A stretch of DNA of 53,047 nt from a virus, in the IMG/VR virus record IMGVR_UViG_3300021509_000001, positions 1 through 53,047 of that record, one strand, 5' to 3'. Below, in pieces: positions 14,660 to 24,222 of this stretch (position 1 is the first letter of the stretch; each line of letters opens with the position of its first letter). The position numbers and the translations under genes were made by a program. Below the pieces are notes generated by a model that had not been told where the DNA came from, did no database searches, and was given only the letters and a program-made list of their open reading frames with translations.

Positions 14660-14894
14660 AGGCGTCCCGGTCCTCCGCTGGGACGTGTGGGCGCCCTTGA
14701 TCCTCCACGCCTATCCGGGCTACCGGGTCGAGCACCTGTTGAAAGCGAACCTGTCCGAACTCATGTTGCTCCTTGGCGGCTTGGGATGGGTCGAGAAATG
14801 GAACCTGTTGCGCGAGCCCATGATCGACAAGCAAACCAGACGCAAGCTGAAAATCCCAGGCATTGTGGATTATTATTACCCAAGGAAGCCTTGA
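14634..14894 (+). CDS. Tail assembly chaperone frameshift extension (gpT part of gpGT-like)
   Basis: Entered by -1 slippage at 14628-14634; adds 86 residues (about SRVAPPRR to VDYYYPRKP) to the gpG-like protein. The frame has no stop between the slip site and 14894. An independent ATG/GTG start near 14682-14685 has no ribosome site. In lambda-type phages a few percent of ribosomes make this fusion, which recruits tail tube subunits to the tape measure. Confidence 0.7.
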   Translation, partial: SRVAPPRRRGVPVLRWDVWAPLILHAYPGYRVEHLLKANLSELMLLLGGLGWVEKWNLLREPMIDKQTRRKLKIPGIVDYYYPRKP

Positions 14895-15058
14895 TTCTCA
14901 GCATAGTTTGTTATAAGCTTACTCTGCACGAGTTGCAGGCTCCAAGCTGCGATTACTAAGGCGCCCACGCGGATAGAGCGAAGCAACCTGAGGTAGTGCG
15001 GGCTGCCCGAGTTCAGCAGGCGGCCTGCCCCTTACTTGTAGCCCCTTTCCGAAAATGC

Positions 15059-15088
15059 TTGAGCCGATCTCGCCTTCTTCCTTAAGCT
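15059..15088 (+). promoter_or_regulatory. Promoter of tape measure gene (leaderless)
   Basis: TTGAGC at 15059-15064, 18 bases, TAAGCT at 15083-15088, then 6 bases to GTG 15095. The match to consensus is modest, but the -10-to-start spacing is the same as at several other operon heads here, and there is no Shine-Dalgarno. Confidence 0.4.
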
Positions 15089-15094
15089 GGCCTT

Positions 15095-18000
15095 GTGATG
15101 GCCGGCCAGCCTCTAGCTGAAGCGTATGTGCGCATCGGTCTGGACACCCGCGAGTTCGAAAGGGGACTAGCGGGCTCCAAAGCCGCTTTCGCAGCCACGG
15201 CCAATTCTATCCAGAACTCTGCTCGCCAACTTTCGGCCGGAGTGATGGCTGCTTTTGCCGGCATCGCCGCAGCTGCCGCTTCCTTGAAGAAAGTCACCCA
15301 AAGCGCTACCGAATTTGACCGGAGTATGCGCGAAGTCTGGACCCTCATGGACGTTTCCGAAAAAGAAATGCGCGAGCTGGCTAGCCGAGTCGAAGAACTC
15401 GGCGTGCGTTACGGCCAAACTGGCGCGAAATCTTTAAAGGCGTTCTACCAGATAGTCTCTGCATCATTTTCAGGCGCAGAAGGAATGAAAGTTCTGGACG
15501 TGGCCATGAAATCCGCCGTGGCTGGTATCACAGATGTCTACACTTCGGCTGACGCCTTGACTTCCATTTTGAATGCCTACCGAATGAGTGCGGATGAAGC
15601 TGAACATGTATCCGACGTGATGTTCCAGACCGTGAAACGCGGGAAAACGACTATGAGTGAACTGTCTGCTACTATCGGACGGCTCACCGGAATCGCCGCT
15701 CCTGCGGGAGTCTCGATTGAAGAATTGGGCGCAGCGATCGCGGCTTTAACTCGTGGAGGTCTCGCGACCGATGAAGCGGTTACAGCTTTAAGAGCGGCGA
15801 TCGTGGAACTCCAGAAACCTTCGGAAGCCCTCCAAGCCATTATCCAGGATCTTGGCTATGAAACGGGAACTGCCGCGATAAAAGCGGAAGGATTTTTCCC
15901 TCTGCTCCGGAAGATAGCCGAAAAAGCTGAAGAAGCGGGAATTCCGCTAACAGATTTGTTCGGTAACATCAGATCGCTGACCGCAGTCCTTCCTTTGGCC
16001 GGTGACCAGGCGGAGGCGGTTGCTAAAGATCTTGAGGCCATGCGGAATGCGGCGGGCTCGACCGACAAAGCCTTCCAGAAAATGGCCGAGGGCGTTTCAT
16101 TCCAGACGCAACAACTGTCCGCCGCATTCGATCAATTGTCTACTAAAATCGGAAGCTTGGTCATCCCAGTCTTTCTGGACTTGATGAACAACGTCCTCAA
16201 CCCCTTTATCGACACTTTGCGATGGGCCGCAGAAGGACTCCAAAGCGTCATAAATGTGTCGGTTGAAGTCACAGGTCTTGAAGACGCCGAGGCCAGCTTC
16301 GCTGAATTCACCGCTGGATTGGAGAGGATGCTGACGACTGGGCTCCTGGCTTGGGCCATGAAGGCCTTCGGCGGAAAAGTCTCTCCCCTCGCGGGACGGA
16401 TCGGTTTCTCCATTCCGCTGATTATCCAGTTCCTGACGGAGATCCGCTACGCGATCGAGAAACCTGAATTCGGCCCGCTCATTTCCGAGCTTTACAGGGC
16501 TCTGGAGGAAGCATTTCCGGGCGCTTTGATCGGGGGCTTGCTGTTCGGCTTGCCGGGAGCAGTTGCAGGAGCCGCGGTAAGCATTTTGATCCCGACCATC
16601 ATTCGCTTCGAAACCGACGTCCAGGCGGCTTTGGAAGAGCAACGAGCTGAGTTAGGGAAAACGTTGGAGCAGGTTCTCACGTTGGAAGTCGAGATAGAGC
16701 CCAAGTTGCCTGAGGTGGAGGCGCTTCCTTTCACGCTCGTTGAGCTCGGCATCACGGACATGCTGAACCAGGTCAGGACTGCCATCACGGAGTGGACCCA
16801 AGGTCGCTTGTCTCTCCAAAAAGCGGCCAGTGAAGCCGCATCGATCGTGAGTCGGGCGATGGCAAACATGGGCTTGGAGTTCCGTGACTTGGTTCCGTGG
16901 TTGTACCAAGAGTTCAAAGAAGTCCCCGCGGCATTCTGGGAAGCTTGGCTGTCCGAGATGGGGACTTCGGTCGCGGAATTCACAACCCTTCTCGCGCAGC
17001 AGGCGAAAAAGGTGACTCCGAAGGTCGAAGTGGAGGCGCCGCCGATCACTTTGCCGGGATTCGCGGCGCCGGAAGCCCCGCAAGCTCCGATCACGTTGCC
17101 GGGGTTTGCTCCCGCTGAAGTTCCTTCGTTAATAGACATTATTCGCCAATATCAGGCAGCGCAAAGCCAGGCTACTTCTGCGGCCGAAGGGGCGGCGCAG
17201 AGCAGTGAACAAGCGTCGAACGCGGCCCAGAAGGCGGCCTCGGCTGTCGAAGTTTGGGCACGGCAGGTCAAAGCGGGGACTTTGTCCGTGGCCGATTTTC
17301 TCGACAAGGTACGGCAAGCAGCCCAAGCTCAGGGAGTCACGGCCGAGAAACTGATTGAGTATTACGCGGTAGTCGCCGAGTTGTACAACTGGTTCCAAGA
17401 CCTTGGGGAAGCCCAGGCGGCATTCTTCGGTTCGTCCGAAAAAGCGAAAGCCGCGGCGGACTTGTTGGCGGACTTTCTTGGAATAGAGGTCGAGAAGCGG
17501 AGGCAGGCCACAGATGCGTTTACGAAAGAACTGGAGAAGATAACCCAACCCAGCGCCGAGGCGGCTCGAAAGCTGCTGGAACTCGCTCGAAACGCGACGC
17601 CAGAACAGTTGGTTCAGCTGAACCAGAAATTCCGGGCTCTACTACAGACGGGCAAGGAGCTCTACGAAGCCCAAAGCATTTACGGCGGTGCGACGGCACA
17701 AGTGACCGAGAACTTGCGTGCCTTTCTCCAGGTCCTCGGTTTCGGCCCGGCGAGAGTGGAAGACATCTTGGCCTCATTGGGCGTGCTCGAACAGGCGGGG
17801 CCCTCTCTCGCCGAGCAGTTGGAGAAACTGAGAGTCCCGACAGGAGCGACGGGCGCGGCCCTTGCATCCTTGGCGCGGCAAGCCGGCGGTGATTCATTAG
17901 CTCTAAAGGAAATTTACGACAAGGCACAGTCCCTGATTCAGTTGGCGCCCCAACTTATTAAGGCCTATGAATTTTTTGGGCTATCAACTGAAAAAGTCAC

Positions 18001-21000
18001 CGAAAACTTAAAACAGTTCCTATCCAACTTGGGTTTGGCTCCTGAGAAAATCAACGACATTCTGGTAAGCCTGGGTCTGCTCAAGACCCCCTTGGAAGAA
18101 TTCAAAGACAGGCTCGCAGCTTTACGAGAACCTTCCGCGGAAACCGGCCGGAAACTTGCGAGCTTGATTCCGGAAGCTTCCCAATTCCAAGGTGGTCTTG
18201 TCGAACTTTACGGAAAAACGCAAGCGCTCATTTCAGCAGCCAAAGAAGAGTATGAGGCTCGGAAGTTTTTCGGCTTGGCGACAGAACAACTTACTGAACA
18301 GCTTCGTGCATTCTTGAGCGAACTGGGCCTTGCGCCGGACCAGATCGACGACATCATCACGAAGATCGTAGGAGCCGGAGAAGATTTGACAAGAACGTTG
18401 AATGCGCTGGTCTCTCAAGCCGAGGCTCTCACTCTAGCGCAAGCTGACCAGGTGCTTGCTTTGCGGGAACAAGCCCTCGCCGTTTTGAGGTCGGGACAAG
18501 TCACTGACAAGGAGGGTAATGTCCGCGAAGCGACCATTGGAGAGCTTTTGGCCGCGGCAAGTGCAGTCCAGTCATTTTCTACGTGGCTGGATTCGGCTGT
18601 CACGACTCTGGAACGATTGATCACGAGCGGGGAAACAGAACTTCAACCTCTGTATGAACGCTTTAAACAACTTAAAGAAAGCATGGCTTTGGGTCCGACC
18701 TTCGAGGAACAACGGCGAGCGCTTCTGGAAAGCATCAAACTCCCTTCCGAAAGCGCAGGGCGAGAACTCCGACGCTTGGCTTTGGAAGGCGCCGGATCGG
18801 CTGAAGTCTTGGTGAAAGTCCATGCGAAAGCTCAGGACCTAATTTCGGTCGCGAAAGAACTCTACGAAGCCCAACGCTTTTTCGGCTTGTCGACAGAAGA
18901 GACGATTTCCAATCTAAGGAGTTTCCTTCTCGCTCTCAATCTCTCCGAACAAGACGTCGATGACATCGTTTCGGAAGTCACAGGAATCGCGAAGGACCTT
19001 TCATCGGTTTTCAGCTCGTTGGTTTCCCAGGCGGAAGCCTTCACCTTGGCCCAAGCCGATCAAGTGCTCGCTCTGAGAGAACAAGCGCTTGCGGTCTTGA
19101 AATCCGGGAAAGTAACTGATGAAGAAGGCAATGTTCGCGAGGCCACAATCAGCGAGCTCTTGGCCGCAACGAGTGCGATTCGGTCTTTTTCCTCGTGGCT
19201 AGATGCTGCTATCACAACCATTGAACAACTGATCACGTCAGGAGAAGAAAATCTTCGACCTTTGTATGAACAGTTCGTTCGGCTCAGAGACAGTATGGCG
19301 TTAGGACCCACTTTCGCGGATCGACTTAAAGCCACGCTGGAAACATTGACTGTACCCTCGGCGGAAGCGGGCGAAAAACTCAGGCAGCTTGCTTTGGAAA
19401 GCGGCCTTTCAGCTGAAGATCTGATTGCGATCCATTCCAAGGCCGAGAACTTGATCTCTGTCGCCAAACAACTTTACGAAGCCCAAAGTTTTCTCGGTCT
19501 TTCGGTTGAAGAGACGATTTCCGGTTTGACAGCATTCCTGACAGCTCTGGGACTGGGCGAGGAGCAGATTGAAAACATCATAGAAGGGATTACTGGAGCG
19601 GGCGAAGACCTTGTTTCGGTTTTGAATGCTCTGGTTTCTCAAGCTGAAGCCCTTACCTTAGCACAAGCTGACCAGATCTTAGCCTTGAGGGAGCAGGCAC
19701 TGGCAGTTCTCGAATCCGGAAGAGTCGTCACTGAAGAAGGCGAAGTCCGTCAGGCAACTATCGGAGAGATCCTCGCGGCTGCGAGCGCGGTCAGTTCCTT
19801 CGCGTCCTGGCTGGACGCCGCGATAACGGTGCTTGAACGGCTGATCACCGCAGGGGACGAAGCGGTCCGCCCGCTTTACGAACAGCTCGTGAAGCTCAAG
19901 GGCAAGATGGCCTTGGGCCCGACGTTCGAGGAGCAACGCAGGGCCCAAGAAGAAGCGAGGCGGGCGGCGGAAAGGGCCGCGGAGGAAGCGAGAAAGCGCC
20001 AAGAAGAGCTCGCCCGCAAGGTCAGGGAAGCGTGGGAAGAAAGTTTCAAGTCTCCGGCCAAGAAGGCCCTCGAATCTGGCGATTGGCTCAAAGCGGCTTT
20101 GGCCATCCGGGAGATCGCGAGACGGAAAGACGACCTCATCGCGGAGGCCCGGGCGCTGCCGGCCCTACAAGGCAAGACGGTCGAACTCGCGAAGGTCTAC
20201 GATCTTATCATCGGCGGACAGAGGGAACTTCTTTCGAATCTCGACAAGGCGATCAAGGTCCTCCAAATTGCGGGAGAAGACGCTACAAAACTGGAAGAAC
20301 TCAAGGCCCGGATAGAAGAGTTGTTCGACCCCTTGGGAGAATGGAAACGGGCGTTGCGGGAAGCCGTCAAAGCGATGGAAGAGGCTCCGAGAGAGACCGG
20401 CCTCAAGCTCAGGGAACTTTTCCTCAAGGCGAAAGGCTTCCAAAAGGGCGGCATCGTAACCGGGCCCACTCTCGCGCTCCTCGGCGAGGCCGGTCCGGAG
20501 GCCGTGATCCCCTTGGCCGAAGGCGGCGTGGTCGGAGGCGTCCCGGGAGAGGTCGTTTGCACGGAAGATTACTGCGCGGCCGTTCAGACGGCGTCCGACG
20601 CCCTTTCCGGCTTCGCCAAGACGTCCTCGAGCGCCATGGATCTGTTCGCCGAACACATCAACGCCCTCCGGGAAGTCGATCCGGAGTTCGCGCGGCGGTT
20701 TACGAAACCCTTGGCCAGTGGCTGCATGGCGTGCGCCAAAGCGGCTGAGGGCCTGACGGGAGAATTGACGTCGGCGGCGCAGGGCTCAAAGGTGATCGCC
20801 GAAATTTTGGAGGACAAATTCTGGAACGCCTTGGAGGATGTCCGGGGCGAGTTGGTTCCTTCCGCCGAAGCGGCTTCTCTCGTCGCGGACAAGGCGCGCG
20901 AACAGATCCAAGCCTACGAGTCGCTCATCGAGGACATGGAACTGTTCGGACTGGACACCAGGGACGTTCGCCGAGAATTGGAAGAGTTCAAAGCCGGCCT

Positions 21001-22453
21001 GCGTGGCTTGAGTCCCGAGTTGGCCCGCTTGGCGGAGGCTTTGGAGGACCTTTCCTCCGAATTGATCGACACCTTAGTCGGGGCCGCTTTCGACTTGGTC
21101 GAAAGCCTTTTCTCCCTGGAAGGAGCCGCCTCCGAAGCCTATTCCGCCTTGAACGTCCCGGCCGGATTCAAGGGCGCCCGTTACGAGTGGGCGGCGGCGA
21201 AGCCGGGCGAGCCTTACCGTCCTGTCGAGGAAACCGGCGAGGGGATCACCGATTTTCTCAAGCGCGTCGTCCAGACTTTTCTCGGTTGGCTCGAGGAACA
21301 GGTCAGCAGTTTCCTAAAGGATCTCTTGGCGGGCTTCTCTTGGGAGAATTTCGTTTCCCAACTCGACTGGGGCGCATTCGTCAGCTTTCTGGGATGGGAC
21401 GATTTCTTGTCGTGGCTCGATTGGGGCGACTGGGTCGGGGGCCTCGACTGGAACCGCTTCGTGTCGATCCTCGACTGGCATCGCTGGATTAATCCGCTCG
21501 AATGGCCCAGCCTGTTGGGCGACATCTCGGGGTCTTTAGTGGCTTTTATCAACTCCGGGATCGAAACGCTGTTGGGGTGGCTCGAAGACATGCTCGGGCC
21601 AGTCCTCGGCCCCATCGTAGGGGCTTTGGGAGAATTCCTGCAAGGCTTGGTGGCGGTGGTTGGTAGCTTGCTTATGCTCGGCACGGCTTTGGGCTTGGTC
21701 GAGGGCGTCGCAGCCATCATAGTCGGTGCATTGCAAGGCATCGGAGACTTGATCAACGCCTTTCTCACCCCGATCTCGGAGGAACTCGGCCGGTCTTGGG
21801 AGAAATTAACCCCTCTGATCGACGCGACGCGCCAGCTCTTTGCTTCCCTGTCGCCGGTGCTCCGGGCGCTCGGCGAAGTGGTCGCGATTGGGATCAGGCT
21901 CATGACCGACTTGTTCGCCGCCCTCGCGCCCCTCTTTTCGGCGATCGCGAAAGTTATTGGAGCCCTCGCCGAAGCTCTCGCGCCAGCGATCCGAATAATC
22001 GCGAAGCTATTTGAAACCGTACTGACTCCTGTCGTGGCCGTCCTCGCCGGCGGCCTGAAAGCTCTAGCTTGGGTCGTGGACCTCCTTGGGGACGTTGTCG
22101 AAGGCGTGATCAATTCCCTCAAATGGATCTTCAACATCTTCATTGGCGCTCTCAACATGTTCATTGACGCCGTCAACTTCCTGTTCGGCTGGGTAGGGGT
22201 TCACCTGGAGCATCTCCCTTACTTGCAGAGGGGCGGAATCGTCACCCGCCCGACCTTGGCCTGGCTCGGCGAAGCGGGCCCCGAGGCGGTCATCCCGCTC
22301 ACCGGTTTCAATTACCCGCGCCTCGGCCTTGCCGCGGCCGGGGCGTCCATCTCGATCGAGGTCGAGGGCCGCCTGGTCGGGGACGGGCGCGAGCTGGTTG
22401 GGGTGATCGAGCGCGTGCGGGTCAGAGACGAGATCGTGAGGGGCAAGAGATGA
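15095..22453 (+). CDS. Tail tape measure protein
   Basis: 2452 residues from GTG 15095 (ATG 15098 is the alternative). The N-terminal ~350 residues are a TP901-type tape measure core (FDRSMREVWTLMDVSEKEM..., YRMSADEAEHVSDVMFQTV, ELSATIGRLTG). Residues about 800-1600 are repeated helical modules (separate entry). A Cys cluster (VCTEDYC ... CMAC) lies near 1827-1882. Trp nonapeptide repeats follow at 2084-2137, then hydrophobic segments at about 2150-2380 that could insert in membrane. The motif GGIVT-PTLA-LGEAGPEAVIPL appears twice (about 1785 and 2379). At 0.15 nm per residue the tail would be near 370 nm. It sets tail length and aids DNA entry. The stop overlaps the next start. Confidence 0.9.
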   Translation: MMAGQPLAEAYVRIGLDTREFERGLAGSKAAFAATANSIQNSARQLSAGVMAAFAGIAAAAASLKKVTQSATEFDRSMREVWTLMDVSEKEMRELASRVEELGVRYGQTGAKSLKAFYQIVSASFSGAEGMKVLDVAMKSAVAGITDVYTSADALTSILNAYRMSADEAEHVSDVMFQTVKRGKTTMSELSATIGRLTGIAAPAGVSIEELGAAIAALTRGGLATDEAVTALRAAIVELQKPSEALQAIIQDLGYETGTAAIKAEGFFPLLRKIAEKAEEAGIPLTDLFGNIRSLTAVLPLAGDQAEAVAKDLEAMRNAAGSTDKAFQKMAEGVSFQTQQLSAAFDQLSTKIGSLVIPVFLDLMNNVLNPFIDTLRWAAEGLQSVINVSVEVTGLEDAEASFAEFTAGLERMLTTGLLAWAMKAFGGKVSPLAGRIGFSIPLIIQFLTEIRYAIEKPEFGPLISELYRALEEAFPGALIGGLLFGLPGAVAGAAVSILIPTIIRFETDVQAALEEQRAELGKTLEQVLTLEVEIEPKLPEVEALPFTLVELGITDMLNQVRTAITEWTQGRLSLQKAASEAASIVSRAMANMGLEFRDLVPWLYQEFKEVPAAFWEAWLSEMGTSVAEFTTLLAQQAKKVTPKVEVEAPPITLPGFAAPEAPQAPITLPGFAPAEVPSLIDIIRQYQAAQSQATSAAEGAAQSSEQASNAAQKAASAVEVWARQVKAGTLSVADFLDKVRQAAQAQGVTAEKLIEYYAVVAELYNWFQDLGEAQAAFFGSSEKAKAAADLLADFLGIEVEKRRQATDAFTKELEKITQPSAEAARKLLELARNATPEQLVQLNQKFRALLQTGKELYEAQSIYGGATAQVTENLRAFLQVLGFGPARVEDILASLGVLEQAGPSLAEQLEKLRVPTGATGAALASLARQAGGDSLALKEIYDKAQSLIQLAPQLIKAYEFFGLSTEKVTENLKQFLSNLGLAPEKINDILVSLGLLKTPLEEFKDRLAALREPSAETGRKLASLIPEASQFQGGLVELYGKTQALISAAKEEYEARKFFGLATEQLTEQLRAFLSELGLAPDQIDDIITKIVGAGEDLTRTLNALVSQAEALTLAQADQVLALREQALAVLRSGQVTDKEGNVREATIGELLAAASAVQSFSTWLDSAVTTLERLITSGETELQPLYERFKQLKESMALGPTFEEQRRALLESIKLPSESAGRELRRLALEGAGSAEVLVKVHAKAQDLISVAKELYEAQRFFGLSTEETISNLRSFLLALNLSEQDVDDIVSEVTGIAKDLSSVFSSLVSQAEAFTLAQADQVLALREQALAVLKSGKVTDEEGNVREATISELLAATSAIRSFSSWLDAAITTIEQLITSGEENLRPLYEQFVRLRDSMALGPTFADRLKATLETLTVPSAEAGEKLRQLALESGLSAEDLIAIHSKAENLISVAKQLYEAQSFLGLSVEETISGLTAFLTALGLGEEQIENIIEGITGAGEDLVSVLNALVSQAEALTLAQADQILALREQALAVLESGRVVTEEGEVRQATIGEILAAASAVSSFASWLDAAITVLERLITAGDEAVRPLYEQLVKLKGKMALGPTFEEQRRAQEEARRAAERAAEEARKRQEELARKVREAWEESFKSPAKKALESGDWLKAALAIREIARRKDDLIAEARALPALQGKTVELAKVYDLIIGGQRELLSNLDKAIKVLQIAGEDATKLEELKARIEELFDPLGEWKRALREAVKAMEEAPRETGLKLRELFLKAKGFQKGGIVTGPTLALLGEAGPEAVIPLAEGGVVGGVPGEVVCTEDYCAAVQTASDALSGFAKTSSSAMDLFAEHINALREVDPEFARRFTKPLASGCMACAKAAEGLTGELTSAAQGSKVIAEILEDKFWNALEDVRGELVPSAEAASLVADKAREQIQAYESLIEDMELFGLDTRDVRRELEEFKAGLRGLSPELARLAEALEDLSSELIDTLVGAAFDLVESLFSLEGAASEAYSALNVPAGFKGARYEWAAAKPGEPYRPVEETGEGITDFLKRVVQTFLGWLEEQVSSFLKDLLAGFSWENFVSQLDWGAFVSFLGWDDFLSWLDWGDWVGGLDWNRFVSILDWHRWINPLEWPSLLGDISGSLVAFINSGIETLLGWLEDMLGPVLGPIVGALGEFLQGLVAVVGSLLMLGTALGLVEGVAAIIVGALQGIGDLINAFLTPISEELGRSWEKLTPLIDATRQLFASLSPVLRALGEVVAIGIRLMTDLFAALAPLFSAIAKVIGALAEALAPAIRIIAKLFETVLTPVVAVLAGGLKALAWVVDLLGDVVEGVINSLKWIFNIFIGALNMFIDAVNFLFGWVGVHLEHLPYLQRGGIVTRPTLAWLGEAGPEAVIPLTGFNYPRLGLAAAGASISIEVEGRLVGDGRELVGVIERVRVRDEIVRGKR
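18407..19934 (+). repeat. Exact 204-residue period repeats inside the tape measure
   Basis: The segment beginning LVSQAEA-TLAQADQ starts at 18407, 19019 and 19631, spaced exactly 612 bases both times. Between these are copies of a shorter ~80-residue module (PSAEAG...AKELYEAQ.FFGLS.EE...DDI), which also occurs alone near 17550, 17840 and 18130. The order is A-A-A-B-A-B-A-B. Copies have diverged but kept exact spacing, so selection acts on length. Confidence 0.85.
21344..21505 (+). repeat. Six tandem Trp nonapeptides in tape measure
   Basis: Six 9-residue units follow the consensus xx[FW][VLI]xxL[DEG]W without gaps. The 54 residues hold nine Trp, each unit ending in W. Such spacing could form an amphipathic surface or a stacked aromatic ladder near the tail tip. 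No known family was recognised. Confidence 0.8.
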
Positions 22454-24180
22454 GGAGCGTCCCGAACGCCACCGACATCGTTCCGATCGAATTCCGGCTG
22501 ACCGTGAACGGGGTGGACCTGTCGGACCGGGTCCAGTCCTGGGAGCGGTCCTTCGACTTCGACGGCGGCTGCTACGTCCTCGAGGTGACCTTCACGAACC
22601 ACGAGCAACTGCGCGAAGCCGGACTAGGCCTCGACCCGCGCGACCCGAACTCGACCTACAACGAGACGGAACCCCTCCTCGGGGCTTACCACGAGGTCAC
22701 ACTGGACATCCGCAAGCAAGGCGTCTCGGAGTGGACCCGCTTCTTCACCGGCTTCGTAGGGCCCGCCGAAGTGTCCGGCGGCGAGACTTGGGGAGAGGCC
22801 GACACCGTATCCTGCACCTGCGTCGGCAAATCGCAACCGCTCAAAGACTGGATGATCGAGGAGAGGCTCGCCCTGAAGTACGAGAATGCCGTCATCTCTC
22901 CGACGGGCTCGCCGGACCTGCTCAACCGCATCCTGCAGGACCAAGGACTGCACTACACCGTGGTCTACCGGGATGATCCCGACTTTTCAGTGTCGGAATA
23001 CGTCGTCTCGGGGGTCTCGGCCTGGGAAGCCCTGGAAAACGCGCTCGCTCCGACCGGCTTCCGGTTGATCGAGTTGTGGAACGGTTCGTCTTCCGATTTC
23101 GAGATCACCATCGTGGATCCCATGCGGAACAAGACCGAACCCGACTTCGAGCTCGTCGGGGCCTTCTCCTCCCGCAGGCTTTCGGGCTCGGAGGCGGACG
23201 TGCGGACCTACGTGGCGGTCGCTTACCGGGACTTCGAGCGGAAAGAGGAGCGATACGTCTGGGCCGAAGCTGATTCCTCTATCGTGGCCAAATACGGAAT
23301 CCCGGATGGCTCGGGCGGACGCAAGCACCGCAAGATGGTGTACAAGACCCAAGACCGGAGCCTGATCGACTCGGAATCCGAAGCGCGAGAACTGGCCACT
23401 CTGATCCTTCACGACCTCCAGGAGCCGACTCCCGACTGCGAAATCAGGTTGCCGTACCTCGACCCGAGGTTCGAGCCGTTCGACTTGGTGCGGTTCACGG
23501 GCGAGTACTCGGTCGACGTGGGCGTCATGAGCGTCCGCGAGTCCTGGTCCTTCGAGCGCCAAGTCGGCGAGACCGTCATCTCGGGGACCGCAAACAAGAT
23601 CATCGGCGCGAAGCAACTCTGGCTTTCGAGGGACGCCAAGCGCCAGCCTCCGGCCGAGAGGAGACTCCAGGACCTGCCCGGAGAAGTTCCCCCGCGGCCT
23701 CCGGCTCCCGAGCTTGATCCGGCATGGTACGTGGGTCCCGACGGCACGCCGCAGCCTGTCGTGGACGCGGTCTTCCCAGGACCGGTCCCTTGGTGGGCTA
23801 AGGGCAGGGTTGTGGCGGTCGGCAAGTTCAAGGTCATGGCCACCGGGACGGCCACCGGAGGCACGGTGGATTACCTCGAGGACGTCGACAAAAGCTGGGA
23901 GCCGGGCCGGTTCTCCGGCAAGTCTCGGGACTACCTGTACATCTCGTCGGGGACAGGGGCCGGCCAGGCCAGGCGGATCAAGACGAACACCGCGACGCGA
24001 ATATACGTGGAGGCCCCGTTCGACACGGCTCCGGGTTCGGACTCCGTTTACGTCGTGTTGAGACGACTGCGGAACCGGAAGCAGGAGAATATCGACCTTT
24101 CGCCCTTCTATCGGGTGAAAGAATTTGAGGAAGGCAGCTTCGTTTACGTGGCTCACTCGCTTGTCCCTTCGGGGCGCTAA
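22450..24180 (+). CDS. Tail tip/hub protein
   Basis: 576 residues from ATG 22450, overlapping the tape measure stop. Residues 1-130 hold two beta-rich stretches (IEFRLTVNGVDLSDRVQSWERSF..., FTGFVGPAEVSG), followed by a region like gp27-type hub proteins (LLNRILQDQGLHYTVV) and a late FEPFDLVRFTGEYSV block. The last ~150 residues are Pro-rich, then beta-rich. Position after the tape measure supports a hub or distal-tail role at the tail tip. Confidence 0.65.
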   Translation: MRSVPNATDIVPIEFRLTVNGVDLSDRVQSWERSFDFDGGCYVLEVTFTNHEQLREAGLGLDPRDPNSTYNETEPLLGAYHEVTLDIRKQGVSEWTRFFTGFVGPAEVSGGETWGEADTVSCTCVGKSQPLKDWMIEERLALKYENAVISPTGSPDLLNRILQDQGLHYTVVYRDDPDFSVSEYVVSGVSAWEALENALAPTGFRLIELWNGSSSDFEITIVDPMRNKTEPDFELVGAFSSRRLSGSEADVRTYVAVAYRDFERKEERYVWAEADSSIVAKYGIPDGSGGRKHRKMVYKTQDRSLIDSESEARELATLILHDLQEPTPDCEIRLPYLDPRFEPFDLVRFTGEYSVDVGVMSVRESWSFERQVGETVISGTANKIIGAKQLWLSRDAKRQPPAERRLQDLPGEVPPRPPAPELDPAWYVGPDGTPQPVVDAVFPGPVPWWAKGRVVAVGKFKVMATGTATGGTVDYLEDVDKSWEPGRFSGKSRDYLYISSGTGAGQARRIKTNTATRIYVEAPFDTAPGSDSVYVVLRRLRNRKQENIDLSPFYRVKEFEEGSFVYVAHSLVPSGR

Positions 24181-24185
24181 ATCTC

Positions 24186-24213
24186 TTGAACTGGCGCTCC
24201 TTAATGTTATCTT
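24186..24213 (+). promoter_or_regulatory. Weak promoter before tailspike gene
   Basis: TTGAAC at 24186-24191, 16 bases, TATCTT at 24208-24213, then 9 bases to ATG 24223 with no Shine-Dalgarno. Overlapping TAAACT at 24213-24218 is another candidate -10. Supported mainly by similarity to the other leaderless starts. Confidence 0.3.
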
Positions 24214-24222
24214 AAACTCGAA

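Noticed and set aside
14895-15058. Possible structured RNA or tRNA in the gap before the tape measure gene
   Set aside because: A GCAGGC-G-GCCTGC palindrome and other weak pairings exist, but no consistent cloverleaf, Y-RNA shape or terminator could be built. Nothing confident is present in this stretch.
18407-19934. CRISPR-like spaced repeats
   Set aside because: The repeats are long, diverged, coding and in frame within the tape measure. No short-repeat array was seen anywhere in the window.
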